Shown here: positions 7,153 through 13,375 of the stretch, in pieces
Position numbering within the stretch: the first letter of the stretch is position 1
Layout of the letters: every line of letters starts with the position of its first letter
Notes under the pieces: generated by a model
The model's input: the letters and a program-made list of their open reading frames with translations, nothing else
Told to the model about the DNA's origin: nothing
The model's database searches: none
Program-made: the position numbers and the translations under genes
Assembly: GCA_964528445.1 (NCBI GenBank)
Contig: CAZGSL010000041.1
Span: 1 to 15,065 of the forward strand
Origin: JAXHMM01 sp964528445
Lineage (GTDB): Bacteria > Bacteroidota > Rhodothermia > Balneolales > Balneolaceae
DNA: 15,065 nucleotides
Direction: 5' to 3'

Positions 7153-7710
7153 TTAGGCTTTTGCGGCAGATTTTCCGGCTTTGCGTCTGACCCATTCGTC
7201 CACGTAGCGGATGCCTTTGCCCTTGTAGGGCTCCGGGGGGCGCAGCGAACGGATCTTCGCCGCGACCTGTCCCACCAGCTCCTTGTTGATACCGGAGATG
7301 ATCAGGACGGGATTCTTCCGGGACTTGGTATCCACCTCGATATCGACGTCTTCCGGGGGAACGAAATAGATGGTATGGGAATAACCCAGGTTCAGCTCCA
7401 CCACGTCCCCGCTGATGGAGGCGCGGTATCCCACCCCGATGATTTCCAGCTCCTTCCTGTATCCTTCCGTAACGCCCGTCACCATGTTGTCGATGAGGGA
7501 ACGCGTCAAACCGTGAAGCGAGCGGTCCAGCTGCTCCTCGGAGGATCGACTGACCACAATTTCGTTGTCTTGTTTCTCCACGGTGATGCTGGGATGAATT
7601 TTGATGGAATCCGAGCCCTTCTGGCCCTTGATGGTTACGACATTGTCGCCGTCCACCGAGAATTCCACGTCATCCTTTAATTCAATCGGCTGATTTCCGA
7701 TACGAGACAT
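7153..7710 (-). CDS. rplF: 50S ribosomal protein L6
   Basis: A 185-residue L6 (uL6), MSRIGNQPIELKDDVEFSVD at the start. The two repeated L6 domains are visible: the first ends in the TRSLIDNMVTGVTEGYRKEL region, and the second carries GVGYRASISGDVVELNLGYS and the family-defining RPPEPYKGKGIRYVDEWVRR. L6 lies at the base of the L7/L12 stalk next to the sarcin-ricin loop and thus the GTPase factor site. The tail KAGKSAAKA is short and basic. It follows rpsH by 16 nt and precedes rplR by 12 nt. Confidence 0.98.
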   Translation of the reverse strand: MSRIGNQPIELKDDVEFSVDGDNVVTIKGQKGSDSIKIHPSITVEKQDNEIVVSRSSEEQLDRSLHGLTRSLIDNMVTGVTEGYRKELEIIGVGYRASISGDVVELNLGYSHTIYFVPPEDVDIEVDTKSRKNPVLIISGINKELVGQVAAKIRSLRPPEPYKGKGIRYVDEWVRRKAGKSAAKA

Positions 7711-7726
7711 AATTCAGCAATCTTAG

Positions 7727-8119
7727 TTAGTGAACAGTGCACAATACTTCGCCGCCGACCTTCAGTTTGCGGGCTTCCTTGTCGGTCATCACACCCCGTG
7801 AGGTCGACATGATTACGATGCCCAGGCCGTTGAGGGCGCGGGGAATCTCATCGGAGCTCCGGTACTCTCTCAGTCCCGGCTTGGAACGGCGCTCCAGGTT
7901 CTTGATGACCGGCTTGCCGTAGGAATCGTACTTCAGGAAGAGCCTGAGCACGCCCTGCTTGCCGTCATCAATGTTGATGTACTTGTTGATAAACCCCTTG
8001 TCGAGCAGGATTTTCGTCATCGCCCGCTTCAGTTTGGAGGCGGGGATATCCACCCTGCGGTGGCCGGCCCGCTGCGCGTTTCGAATACGGGTGAGGTAAT
8101 CGGATATGGGATCGTTCAT
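7727..8119 (-). CDS. rpsH: 30S ribosomal protein S8
   Basis: A 130-residue S8 (uS8) starting MNDPISDYLTRIRNAQRAGH. The C-terminal part has LGIVIMSTSRGVMTDKEARK followed by GGEVLCTVH, the family signature of the 16S-binding domain (STSxGxMTxxEA). The frame is open 22 codons further upstream, but that extension would overlap the end of rpsN and has no family similarity; the conserved MNDPIxDxLTRIRNA fixes the start at 8119. There is no Shine-Dalgarno (CCGATATTT precedes the ATG). S8 binds helix 21 of 16S rRNA, and in E. coli it also represses the spc operon by binding its mRNA. The TAA stop is 16 nt before rplF. Confidence 0.97.
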   Translation of the reverse strand: MNDPISDYLTRIRNAQRAGHRRVDIPASKLKRAMTKILLDKGFINKYINIDDGKQGVLRLFLKYDSYGKPVIKNLERRSKPGLREYRSSDEIPRALNGLGIVIMSTSRGVMTDKEARKLKVGGEVLCTVH

Positions 8120-8138
8120 AAATATCGGTTTGTATTGT

Positions 8139-8408
8139 TTACCAGCTGGCTTTTCGCACGCCCGGGATCTTGCCGTCCAGGGCAAGCTCGCGGAATTTAA
8201 TCCGGGAAATTCCGTATTTGCGGATGTATCCGCGCGAGCGGCCGGTCAGGCTGCACCGGTTGTTCACCCGGGTGGGACTGGCGTCGCGGGGCAGCTTCTG
8301 CAGCTCTTCCCACTTGCCTTCCTCCTTGAGCTTGCGGCGCTTTTCGGCGTACTTCTCTACGGTTTTCTTTCGTTTCTCGTTACGTGCTATCCAGGATTTC
8401 TTAGCCAT
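8139..8408 (-). CDS. rpsN: 30S ribosomal protein S14, zinc-free type
   Basis: An 89-residue S14 (uS14) beginning MAKKSWIARNEKRKKTVEKY and ending with the diagnostic stretch LPRDASPTRVNNRCSLTGRS and the terminal IPGVRKASW. It is the C-minus form: only one cysteine (Cys52), so the CxxC...CxxC zinc ribbon of the 61-residue form is absent. S14 is a late-assembling 30S head protein next to S3 and S10. The upstream leader (GCGAACTGTCACT) lacks a Shine-Dalgarno. The TAA stop lies 19 nt before rpsH. Confidence 0.97.
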   Translation of the reverse strand: MAKKSWIARNEKRKKTVEKYAEKRRKLKEEGKWEELQKLPRDASPTRVNNRCSLTGRSRGYIRKYGISRIKFRELALDGKIPGVRKASW

Positions 8409-8431
8409 AGTGACAGTTCGCTTCTTGTGAT

Positions 8432-8983
8432 TTAATTTCGTTTGACAAAAGGCATTCCAAAGAGTTTAAGCAGGGCGTAAGCCTCCTCGTCGGTCTCCGC
8501 CGTCGTCACAAAGGTGATATCCATTCCATGGACCTTGTCGACATTGTCGGTGTCGATCTCAGGGAAAATGGTGTGTTCCTTGATACCCATGGTATAATTG
8601 CCTCTCCCATCAAAACTCTTGTCGGGTATTCCCTGGAAATCCCTCGTCCTCGGCAGGGCAAGATTGACCAGCCGGTCCAGGAATTCGTACATGATCTTCT
8701 TTCTGAGCGTCACCTTGGTTCCCACCGGCACGCCCTCCCTCAGCTTGAAATTGGAGATCGACTTGGTGGACCGGGTGGCCACCGGACGCTGTCCGGTGAT
8801 CCGGGCCAGGTTTTCGGAGACGGTTTCCAGCACCTTCTCGTTCTCGACCGCCTCTCCCACGCCTGAGTTGATGACGATCTTTTTCAGGCGGGGTACCGCC
8901 ATTTCGTTCTCGTAGCCGAACTCCTCCGTCAGCTTCGAGACTATCTCCTCTTCGTACAGTTTGTGTAATCTTGCTTCAGCCAT
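8432..8983 (-). CDS. rplE: 50S ribosomal protein L5
   Basis: A 183-residue L5 (uL5), starting MAEARLHKLYEEEIVSKLTE. Family blocks include AVPRLKKIVINSGVGEA, ITGQRPVATRSTKSISNFKL, GVPVGTKVTLRKKIMYEFLD and RTRDFQGIPDKSFDGRGNYT, ending with LLKLFGMPFVKRN. It belongs to the 5S RNP of the central protuberance together with L18 and binds both 5S rRNA and the P-site tRNA T loop. In E. coli the start of this gene is where S8 binds to repress the spc operon; I could not identify a matching structure by eye. It follows rplX by 13 nt, with AGGAACCCA before the ATG. Confidence 0.98.
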   Translation of the reverse strand: MAEARLHKLYEEEIVSKLTEEFGYENEMAVPRLKKIVINSGVGEAVENEKVLETVSENLARITGQRPVATRSTKSISNFKLREGVPVGTKVTLRKKIMYEFLDRLVNLALPRTRDFQGIPDKSFDGRGNYTMGIKEHTIFPEIDTDNVDKVHGMDITFVTTAETDEEAYALLKLFGMPFVKRN

Positions 8984-8996
8984 TGGGTTCCTGCAA

Positions 8997-9350
8997 TTAT
9001 TGGTCTATAACTTCGCCGCTCTTCTTGGAATAGCGAACCCAGCGGGATTTCCCGCCCTCTTCGATCCGCTTGCGGCCGATGCGGGTAGGTTCGCCGGTGG
9101 TGGGGTCGATCACCATAACGTTGGAAACGTGAACGGGCATCTCCCGCTCGATGCGTCCTCCCTGGGGATTGTCCTGGGAGGGCTGGTCGTGGTGCACCCT
9201 CATGTTGATTCCTTCCACCAGCACGCGATCCCGCTTCGGGAACACCGCAAGCACGCGGCCTTCGCGGCCCTTGTCGTTCCCGGCGATAATTCTGACGTCA
9301 TCGCCTTTCTTAACGTGTAATTTCTTCTGCTTGTTCTCTTTCCGCGGCAT
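8997..9350 (-). CDS. rplX: 50S ribosomal protein L24
   Basis: A 117-residue L24 (uL24). The KOW motif is clear: KLHVKKGDDVRIIAGNDKGR (residues 10-29), followed by EGRVLAVFPKRDRVLVEGIN and an HVSNVMVIDPTTGEPTRIG block. L24 initiates 50S assembly by binding the 5' domain of 23S rRNA, and a loop of it sits at the tunnel exit. It is about a dozen residues longer than E. coli L24 because of the C-terminal KSRWVRYSKKSGEVIDQ, a length I regard as normal for this phylum. It follows rplN by 14 nt and has the strongest ribosome binding site of the cluster. Confidence 0.97.
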   Translation of the reverse strand: MPRKENKQKKLHVKKGDDVRIIAGNDKGREGRVLAVFPKRDRVLVEGINMRVHHDQPSQDNPQGGRIEREMPVHVSNVMVIDPTTGEPTRIGRKRIEEGGKSRWVRYSKKSGEVIDQ

Positions 9351-9357
9351 GTTTCTA

Positions 9358-9362
9358 CCTCC
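9358..9362 (-). promoter_or_regulatory. Shine-Dalgarno of rplX (GGAGG)
   Basis: GGAGG on the minus strand ends 7 nt before the ATG of rplX (context AACTGGAGGTAGAAAC). It stands out because most starts in this cluster lack such a site. Confidence 0.65.
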
Positions 9363-9364
9363 AG

Positions 9365-9733
9365 TTAAAGCACTTCCGGTGCCAGTGACACGATTCTCAT
9401 AAAATTCCTCTCCCGAAGCTCACGGGCTACGGGACCGAAGATCCGGGTTCCGACCGGTTCGTTCTCCTTGTTGATGATGACGGCGGCATTTTCGTCGAAA
9501 CGGATATAGCTGCCGTCGTTCCTGCGAATCTCCTTTTTGGTCCTCACAACCACCGCCTTGACCACCTCTCCTTTCTTGACATTCCCTCCCGGGATGGCAT
9601 TCTTGACGGAGCAGGAGATCAGGTCGCCTATCCGGGCGTAGCGGCGCCGGGAGTCCCCGAGCACCTTGATGCACATCAGTTCCCGTGCACCGCTGTTGTC
9701 AGCTACGTTTAATCTCGTCTGAATCTGTACCAT
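9365..9733 (-). CDS. rplN: 50S ribosomal protein L14
   Basis: A 122-residue L14 (uL14), exactly the usual size. It begins MVQIQTRLNVADNSGARELM and carries the family signature in the RRYARIGDLISCSVKNAIPG stretch, VKKGEVVKAVVVRTKKEIRR, DGSYIRFDENAAVIIN and GTRIFGPVARELRE. It lies on the 50S interface and forms bridges B5/B8 with the 30S; it is also the docking site of the silencing factor RsfS in other bacteria. It is the first gene of the spc block. AGGAACAAACG precedes the ATG, a plausible weak ribosome binding site. The 97-nt leader contains the hairpin at 9760-9786. Confidence 0.98.
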   Translation of the reverse strand: MVQIQTRLNVADNSGARELMCIKVLGDSRRRYARIGDLISCSVKNAIPGGNVKKGEVVKAVVVRTKKEIRRNDGSYIRFDENAAVIINKENEPVGTRIFGPVARELRERNFMRIVSLAPEVL

Positions 9734-9759
9734 CGTTTGTTCCTAATCGTTTTGCCGTC

Positions 9760-9786
9760 CCGCCCTCCCGAAAGCCGTCGGGGCGG
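9760..9786 (-). other. GC-rich hairpin in the rpsQ-rplN gap
   Basis: In the transcript (minus strand) CCGC-CCCGA-CGGCUU-UCGGG-AGG-GCGG can form a 9-bp stem with a hexaloop and a three-base bulge; an alternative is CCGCCC/GGGCGG with a 15-nt loop. There is no U-run after it, so it is not a typical terminator. The rplN ATG is 26 nt downstream. Its position at the S10/spc junction suggests a partial attenuator, a protein-binding site or an mRNA-processing site; nothing in the sequence decides between these. Confidence 0.5.
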
Positions 9787-9830
9787 AAGCGGACTGAAAA
9801 TGGCTCTGTTTGTCGAATTTGGTGCGCAAC

Positions 9831-10094
9831 CTATTTTGCCCTTTCAAGAATCTCCACCAGGCGCCAGGTCTTGCGTTTCGACAGCGGCCGGGTGGACATA
9901 ATCTGAACGGTGTCCCCGATATTGGCGTCGTTGGACTCGTCGTGCGCCATGTACTTGGTCGTCTTGGTAATGTACTTCCCGTAGATGGGGTGTTTCACCT
10001 GGCGGTCAACCGCCACGGTGATCGACTTGTCCATCCGGTCGCTTACCACGCGACCTGTTCTCTGTCTTCTCTGTGCTCGTTCAGTTTGGGCCAT
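9831..10094 (-). CDS. rpsQ: 30S ribosomal protein S17
   Basis: An 87-residue S17 (uS17) with an OB-fold: RTGRVVSDRMDKSITVAVDR, HPIYGKYITKTTKYMAHDE, then IGDTVQIMSTRPLSKRKTWR, which is the diagnostic family block. S17 is a primary 16S rRNA binder at the body of the 30S, needed early in assembly. The stop is TAG. It is the last gene of the S10 block; the following 97 nt are the longest internal gap of the cluster, coinciding with the boundary between the S10 and spc operons in E. coli. Confidence 0.97.
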   Translation of the reverse strand: MAQTERAQRRQRTGRVVSDRMDKSITVAVDRQVKHPIYGKYITKTTKYMAHDESNDANIGDTVQIMSTRPLSKRKTWRLVEILERAK

Positions 10095-10102
10095 AGCGTG
10101 TG

Positions 10103-10312
10103 TTATTCAGCACGTTCTTCTTCTTGTTCTTTTTCCGTGATGACCGTCAACAGGCGGGCAATTTCCCGCCGGGTCATCATGATACGGGCCGGATTTTCCA
10201 GCTGTCCGGCGACCGCCTGGTTGAATTTCATATCCTGCAGGGCCTTGCGCTCGTCTTTCACGCGGGCCTGCAGCTCCTCGAGAGTCAACTCTCTCATCTC
10301 CTCTGCTTTCAT
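10103..10312 (-). CDS. rpmC: 50S ribosomal protein L29
   Basis: A 69-residue, two-helix L29 (uL29) starting MKAEEMRELTLEELQARVKD, close to the family pattern MKAKELRELS-EEL. The second helix shows NPARIMMTRREIARLLTVI. It binds 23S rRNA next to L23 at the polypeptide exit and belongs to the trigger-factor/SRP docking area. The first Met is preferred to Met6 because KAxExREL is conserved. The C-terminus is strongly acidic (EKEQEEERAE). It sits between rplP and rpsQ as in most bacteria, with 8 nt before rpsQ. Confidence 0.96.
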   Translation of the reverse strand: MKAEEMRELTLEELQARVKDERKALQDMKFNQAVAGQLENPARIMMTRREIARLLTVITEKEQEEERAE

Positions 10313-10333
10313 GGTCTTCTGCGTTGTTGCTGA

Positions 10334-10756
10334 TTAAGGTCCGTCGTAGTCGCGGCGGACAATAAATTTCGTTTTAATAGGCAGTTTGGGAGCCGCCCGC
10401 CTCATTGCCTCCTTGGCGAGGGCTTCCGACACGCCCGAGACCTCAAAGAGGATGCGGCCGGGCTTGACAACCGCCACGTACTTCTCAAGGGCCCCTTTCC
10501 CCTTCCCCATCCGGGTCTCCGCCGGTTTCGCGGTCTTGGGCATATCCGGGAAGATGCGTATCCAGGTCTGCCCGTCGCGCTGCAGCTGCCGCGCGATGGC
10601 GATCCGGCACGACTCGATCTGCCGTGCGGTGATATACTTGGGTTCCAGCGCCTTCAGTCCGAAGTCCCCGTACGCCAGGGTGTGCCCCCTCTGCGCGGTA
10701 CCCTTCAGGCTCCTTCGATGCTGGCGGCGTCGTCTGACACGCTTTGGTTCTAACAT
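10334..10756 (-). CDS. rplP: 50S ribosomal protein L16
   Basis: A 140-residue L16 (uL16) starting MLEPKRVRRRRQHRRS, with GDFGLKALEPKYITARQIES, then TWIRIFPDMPKTAKPAETRM and the GKGKG loop. Arg82 in ETRMGKGKG aligns with the arginine hydroxylated in E. coli L16, but whether it is modified here is unknown. L16 joins late in 50S maturation and organises the A-site tRNA binding region. The fold ends with LPIKTKFIVRRDY. The gene follows rpsC by 26 nt with an AT-rich, Shine-Dalgarno-free leader (AAAAGTTTGAAATC), and its TAA stop is 21 nt before rpmC. Confidence 0.98.
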   Translation of the reverse strand: MLEPKRVRRRRQHRRSLKGTAQRGHTLAYGDFGLKALEPKYITARQIESCRIAIARQLQRDGQTWIRIFPDMPKTAKPAETRMGKGKGALEKYVAVVKPGRILFEVSGVSEALAKEAMRRAAPKLPIKTKFIVRRDYDGP

Positions 10757-10782
10757 GATTTCAAACTTTTATCGATAGCGTT

Positions 10783-11517
10783 CTAGTTGTTGCGGCGCCT
10801 GCTTCGGCGGGACCGTCTTCCGCCCCCGCCCCGGGGACCTCGTCCTTCGTCCGGCTGGTTGCTGTGGGCGGGCCCCGCGGAGAGTTCCACGTCGCCCAGC
10901 ACTTCTCCTTTGAATATCCAGACCGTCACCCCGATGGATCCGTATATGGTATTGGCGGTCGTGTTGTAGTAGTCGATGTCCGCCCGGAGCGTGTGAAGGG
11001 GAACTCTTCCCTCCCTGTACTGCTCGGTACGGGCCATTTCGGAACCTCCAAGCCGTCCGGCGCACCGGATCTTGATGCCCTCGGCGCCCATGCGCATGGC
11101 CGAGGAGAGGGCCGTCTTCATCGCGCGGCGGAACGAAATTCTCGCCTCCAGCTGCTGGGCAATGTTCTGTGCCACCAGGCTGGCGTCGGTTTCCGGGCGC
11201 TTGATTTCGCTGACGTTGATCTGCACTTCCTTGCTCGTGATCTTCTTCAGCTCCTCGCGCAGCAGTTCGATCTGCTCGCCGCCCTTGCCGATAATCACGC
11301 CCGGCCGGCTGGTTTTCAGCGTCAGAAGAATCCGCTTGGGGGTCCGTTCAATGATGACCCGCGACAGACCGCCGTTCTCCAGGCGGGTATGCAGGTACTC
11401 CCGCAGCTTGGTATCCTCGTACAGGATTTCGGGTTCGTTCTCCTCGGAATACCAGTTGGAGTCCCAGCCGCGTATGATTCCGAGTCGTAAGCCTGTTGGA
11501 TGTGATTTTTGTCCCAA
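10783..11517 (-). CDS. rpsC: 30S ribosomal protein S3, TTG start
   Basis: A 244-residue S3 (uS3) with the conserved start MGQKSHPTGLRLGIIRGW. The KH domain carries the GxxG loop in RPGVIIGKGGEQIELL (residues 71-86), and the C-terminal domain has GRLGGSEMARTEQYREGRVP and PLHTLRADIDYY. S3 lines the mRNA entry tunnel of the 30S. The start codon is TTG: the Met-Gly-Gln-Lys context is invariant in the family, only 11 nt separate it from the rplV stop, and no ATG or GTG is available there. After residue 220 the protein ends in a Gly/Arg-rich tail (RGPRGGGGRRSRRSRRRNN) with no defined fold, probably binding rRNA. Stop is TAG. Confidence 0.97.
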   Translation of the reverse strand: MGQKSHPTGLRLGIIRGWDSNWYSEENEPEILYEDTKLREYLHTRLENGGLSRVIIERTPKRILLTLKTSRPGVIIGKGGEQIELLREELKKITSKEVQINVSEIKRPETDASLVAQNIAQQLEARISFRRAMKTALSSAMRMGAEGIKIRCAGRLGGSEMARTEQYREGRVPLHTLRADIDYYNTTANTIYGSIGVTVWIFKGEVLGDVELSAGPAHSNQPDEGRGPRGGGGRRSRRSRRRNN

Positions 11518-11528
11518 AGTACTGTGGT

Positions 11529-11906
11529 TTATTCGTTAACTAATTCCTCTTGTTTCCGGGCCACCACCACGGTGATGTGGCTGCTGCGTTTGTTGATCGG
11601 GTGCGCGCGCCCCATGGCCGCGGGCTGGATGCGCTTCAGCGTAGGCCCCTCGTCCACGTAAATCTCCTTGATGTAGAGTTCCCGGTTGTCGAACCGCTCC
11701 TCCTCGAACTTGTCCCGGATGTTGGCAGCGGCCGATTTGATCACCTTGGCCACATCGGGAGCCGTCGCCTTGTTGGTGAACGCAAGCTTGCTCAGCGCTT
11801 TCGCCACGCTGTCGCCCCGTACGGCATCCACAACCAGGCGGACCTTCCTCGGGGACTTCCGCAGGTGTTTCTGTATCGCTCTCGCTTCAAATGTCTCTTC
11901 AGCCAT
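11529..11906 (-). CDS. rplV: 50S ribosomal protein L22
   Basis: A 125-residue L22 (uL22) with KHLRKSPRKVRLVVDAVRG near the start and the AAANIRDKF helix. The beta-hairpin that lines the exit tunnel constriction is evident in the segment VDEGPTLKRIQPAAMGRAHP (about residues 84-103) followed by INKRSSHITVVV. In other bacteria, changes in this hairpin alter macrolide sensitivity; nothing obviously disrupted is seen here. The C-terminal ARKQEELVNE is a short acidic extension. GGAACC precedes the ATG directly. The TAA stop is 11 nt before the start of rpsC. Confidence 0.98.
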   Translation of the reverse strand: MAEETFEARAIQKHLRKSPRKVRLVVDAVRGDSVAKALSKLAFTNKATAPDVAKVIKSAAANIRDKFEEERFDNRELYIKEIYVDEGPTLKRIQPAAMGRAHPINKRSSHITVVVARKQEELVNE

Positions 11907-11921
11907 GGTTCCGGCGCTCGT

Positions 11922-12224
11922 TTATGGTTTCTTGGTAGGTTTTTTATCCGAGGTCTCCGACGCTTTCTTGATCGGGTGTCCCCGGAACGTGCGGGTGGGA
12001 GCGAACTCTCCCAGCTTGTGTCCCACCATGTTTTCCGTGATGTACACGGGAATAAACTGCTTGCCGTTGTGCACGGCCAGGGTCAGCCCTACGAAATCCG
12101 GCGTGACCATGGAGCTGCGGGACCAGGTTTTGATCACGTTCTTCTTCCCGCTCTCGTTCATCTTGTTAATCTTACGCTTCAGCTTGTAATAAACGTAAGG
12201 TCCTTTTCTAAGCGATCTTGGCAT
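11922..12224 (-). CDS. rpsS: 30S ribosomal protein S19
   Basis: A 100-residue S19 (uS19). It starts MPRSLRKGPYVYYKLKRKI and carries the family block IKTWSRSSMVTPDFVGLT, then AVHNGKQFIPVYITENMVGH and KLGEFAPTRTFRGH. The protein sits in the 30S head with S13 and contacts the 50S through bridge B1a. The last 15 residues form a Lys-rich, low-complexity tail (ASETSDKKPTKKP) that is slightly longer than in E. coli S19 (92 residues). It starts 9 nt after rplB and ends 15 nt before rplV, without a recognisable Shine-Dalgarno (the upstream bases are AAGTAGCCGTT). Confidence 0.98.
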   Translation of the reverse strand: MPRSLRKGPYVYYKLKRKINKMNESGKKNVIKTWSRSSMVTPDFVGLTLAVHNGKQFIPVYITENMVGHKLGEFAPTRTFRGHPIKKASETSDKKPTKKP

Positions 12225-12233
12225 AACGGCTAC

Positions 12234-13067
12234 TTATTTGGACTGGTTACGGCTGCGGACGATGTAGCGGTCCGACAGTTTTTTGCGTTTGCGAGTCTTC
12301 TTGCCCTTGGCGGATTGCCCCCACGGCGAGCGCGGGTGTCCGCCGGAAGCTTTTCCTTCGCCCCCTCCCATGGGATGATCGACCGGGTTCTTGGCCACGC
12401 CCCGGGTATGCGGACGTTTGCCTTTCCAGCGGCTCCGTCCCGCCTTGCCGAGGGAGGTGTTGAAATGGTCGGGATTGCTCGTGGTCCCCACCGTCGCATA
12501 GCAGGTGCCCAGTATCATACGCACCTCGCCGGATGGCAGCTTCACGGTGGCGTAACGGTCGGACTTGGCCACCATCTGCGCTACGGTTCCCGCGCTTCGG
12601 CACAACTGTCCGCCTCCGCCGGGATGCATCTCAATGTTGTAGATGGAGGTTCCGGGAGGCATGCTTTTCAGAGGCAGGGCATTTCCGATGTCGGGCTCCA
12701 CATTCTCCCCGCTGATGATGGTGTCGCCCACCCCGAGCTTGTCGGGAGCGAGGATGTACCGCTTCTCGCCGTCGGCGTAAGCCACCAGGGCGATGCGGGC
12801 GGAGCGGTTCGGATCGTATTCGATGCTCTGAACCTTGGCCGGAATATCGTGCTTGTCGCGCTTGAAATCGATCTGGCGATACCGACGCTTGTGTCCCCCG
12901 CCCCGGTGCCGGGAGGTCATTCTTCCCTGCTTGTTTCGTCCCCCGGTATTGTTCTTGCCTTTTACCAGGCGCTTGAGGGCCGGCTTCTTCTCGGTCACGT
13001 CATCGAATCTCGGAGAGACCCGGTGCCGTGTGCCAGGCGTGCTCGGTTTCAGTTTTCTTGTAGACAT
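12234..13067 (-). CDS. rplB: 50S ribosomal protein L2
   Basis: A 277-residue L2 (uL2), beginning MSTRKLKPSTPGTRHR. The N-terminal OB-fold includes GGRNKQGRMTSRHRGGGHKRR, and the SH3-like part has IYNIEMHPGGGGQLCRSAG. The C-terminal tail reads KNPVDHPMGGGEG then GGHPRSPWG and KGKKTRK. His231 of the DHP triplet, which corresponds to the histidine implicated in peptidyl transfer in E. coli, is kept, while the next conserved histidine of DHPHGGGEG is Met233 here. L2 is a primary 23S rRNA binder near the peptidyl-transferase centre and subunit bridge B7b. It begins 11 nt after rplW, with GGAACC directly before the ATG. Confidence 0.98.
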   Translation of the reverse strand: MSTRKLKPSTPGTRHRVSPRFDDVTEKKPALKRLVKGKNNTGGRNKQGRMTSRHRGGGHKRRYRQIDFKRDKHDIPAKVQSIEYDPNRSARIALVAYADGEKRYILAPDKLGVGDTIISGENVEPDIGNALPLKSMPPGTSIYNIEMHPGGGGQLCRSAGTVAQMVAKSDRYATVKLPSGEVRMILGTCYATVGTTSNPDHFNTSLGKAGRSRWKGKRPHTRGVAKNPVDHPMGGGEGKASGGHPRSPWGQSAKGKKTRKRKKLSDRYIVRSRNQSK

Positions 13068-13078
13068 GGTTCCGGTTT

Positions 13079-13375
13079 CTAAATTTCGCTGAAGAAGTCG
13101 ATTTCTCCTTCCTTCAGGGTTACAATTGCTTTTTTCCAGACCATCTTACGGCCTTCCACATAACCGCTGCGTGTATAGCGCCCCTTGGGTTTGGAGGGCA
13201 TGACCATGGTATTCACCTTTTTCACCTTGACATGGGGATAGCGCTCCTCCACGGCCCTCTTGATCTCGGGCTTGGTGGAATCCCGCTTCACCCTGAAGGC
13301 GTATTTGCCCTCCTCCTGGAGTCGCGTGAGCTTCTCGGTAATCAGCGGTTTTTGTAAAATCTTCGTCTTCTTCAT
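13079..13375 (-). CDS. rplW: 50S ribosomal protein L23
   Basis: A 98-residue L23 (uL23) beginning MKKTKILQKPLITEKLTRLQ, where PLITEK is the family signature, followed by YAFRVKRDSTKPEIKRAVE and the rRNA-binding loop with NTMVMPSKPKGR. L23 sits at the tunnel exit and is the docking site for trigger factor and SRP. I choose the ATG at 13375 rather than the in-frame GTG one codon upstream (13378), because the GAGGAGG Shine-Dalgarno ends 7 nt before the ATG but only 4 nt before the GTG. With the ATG the gene overlaps rplD by one base, a typical re-initiation junction. The one-codon ambiguity does not affect identification. Confidence 0.96.
   Translation of the reverse strand: MKKTKILQKPLITEKLTRLQEEGKYAFRVKRDSTKPEIKRAVEERYPHVKVKKVNTMVMPSKPKGRYTRSGYVEGRKMVWKKAIVTLKEGEIDFFSEI

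Noticed and set aside
8120..8185. A 22-residue N-terminal extension of S8
   Set aside because: It overlaps the end of rpsN and has no counterpart in the S8 family, whose conserved MNDPIxDxLTRIRNA begins at 8119.
9760..9786. The rpsQ-rplN hairpin as an intrinsic terminator
   Set aside because: No U-tract follows in either direction, and essential genes of the same cluster continue downstream.
11550..13082. A 510-codon open frame on the plus strand opposite rplB, rpsS and rplV
   Set aside because: It lies antisense to three unmistakable ribosomal genes, has no recognisable motif, and arises from GC-rich codon use. The same holds for the long plus-strand frames opposite rpoA, rpsD, map and rplC.
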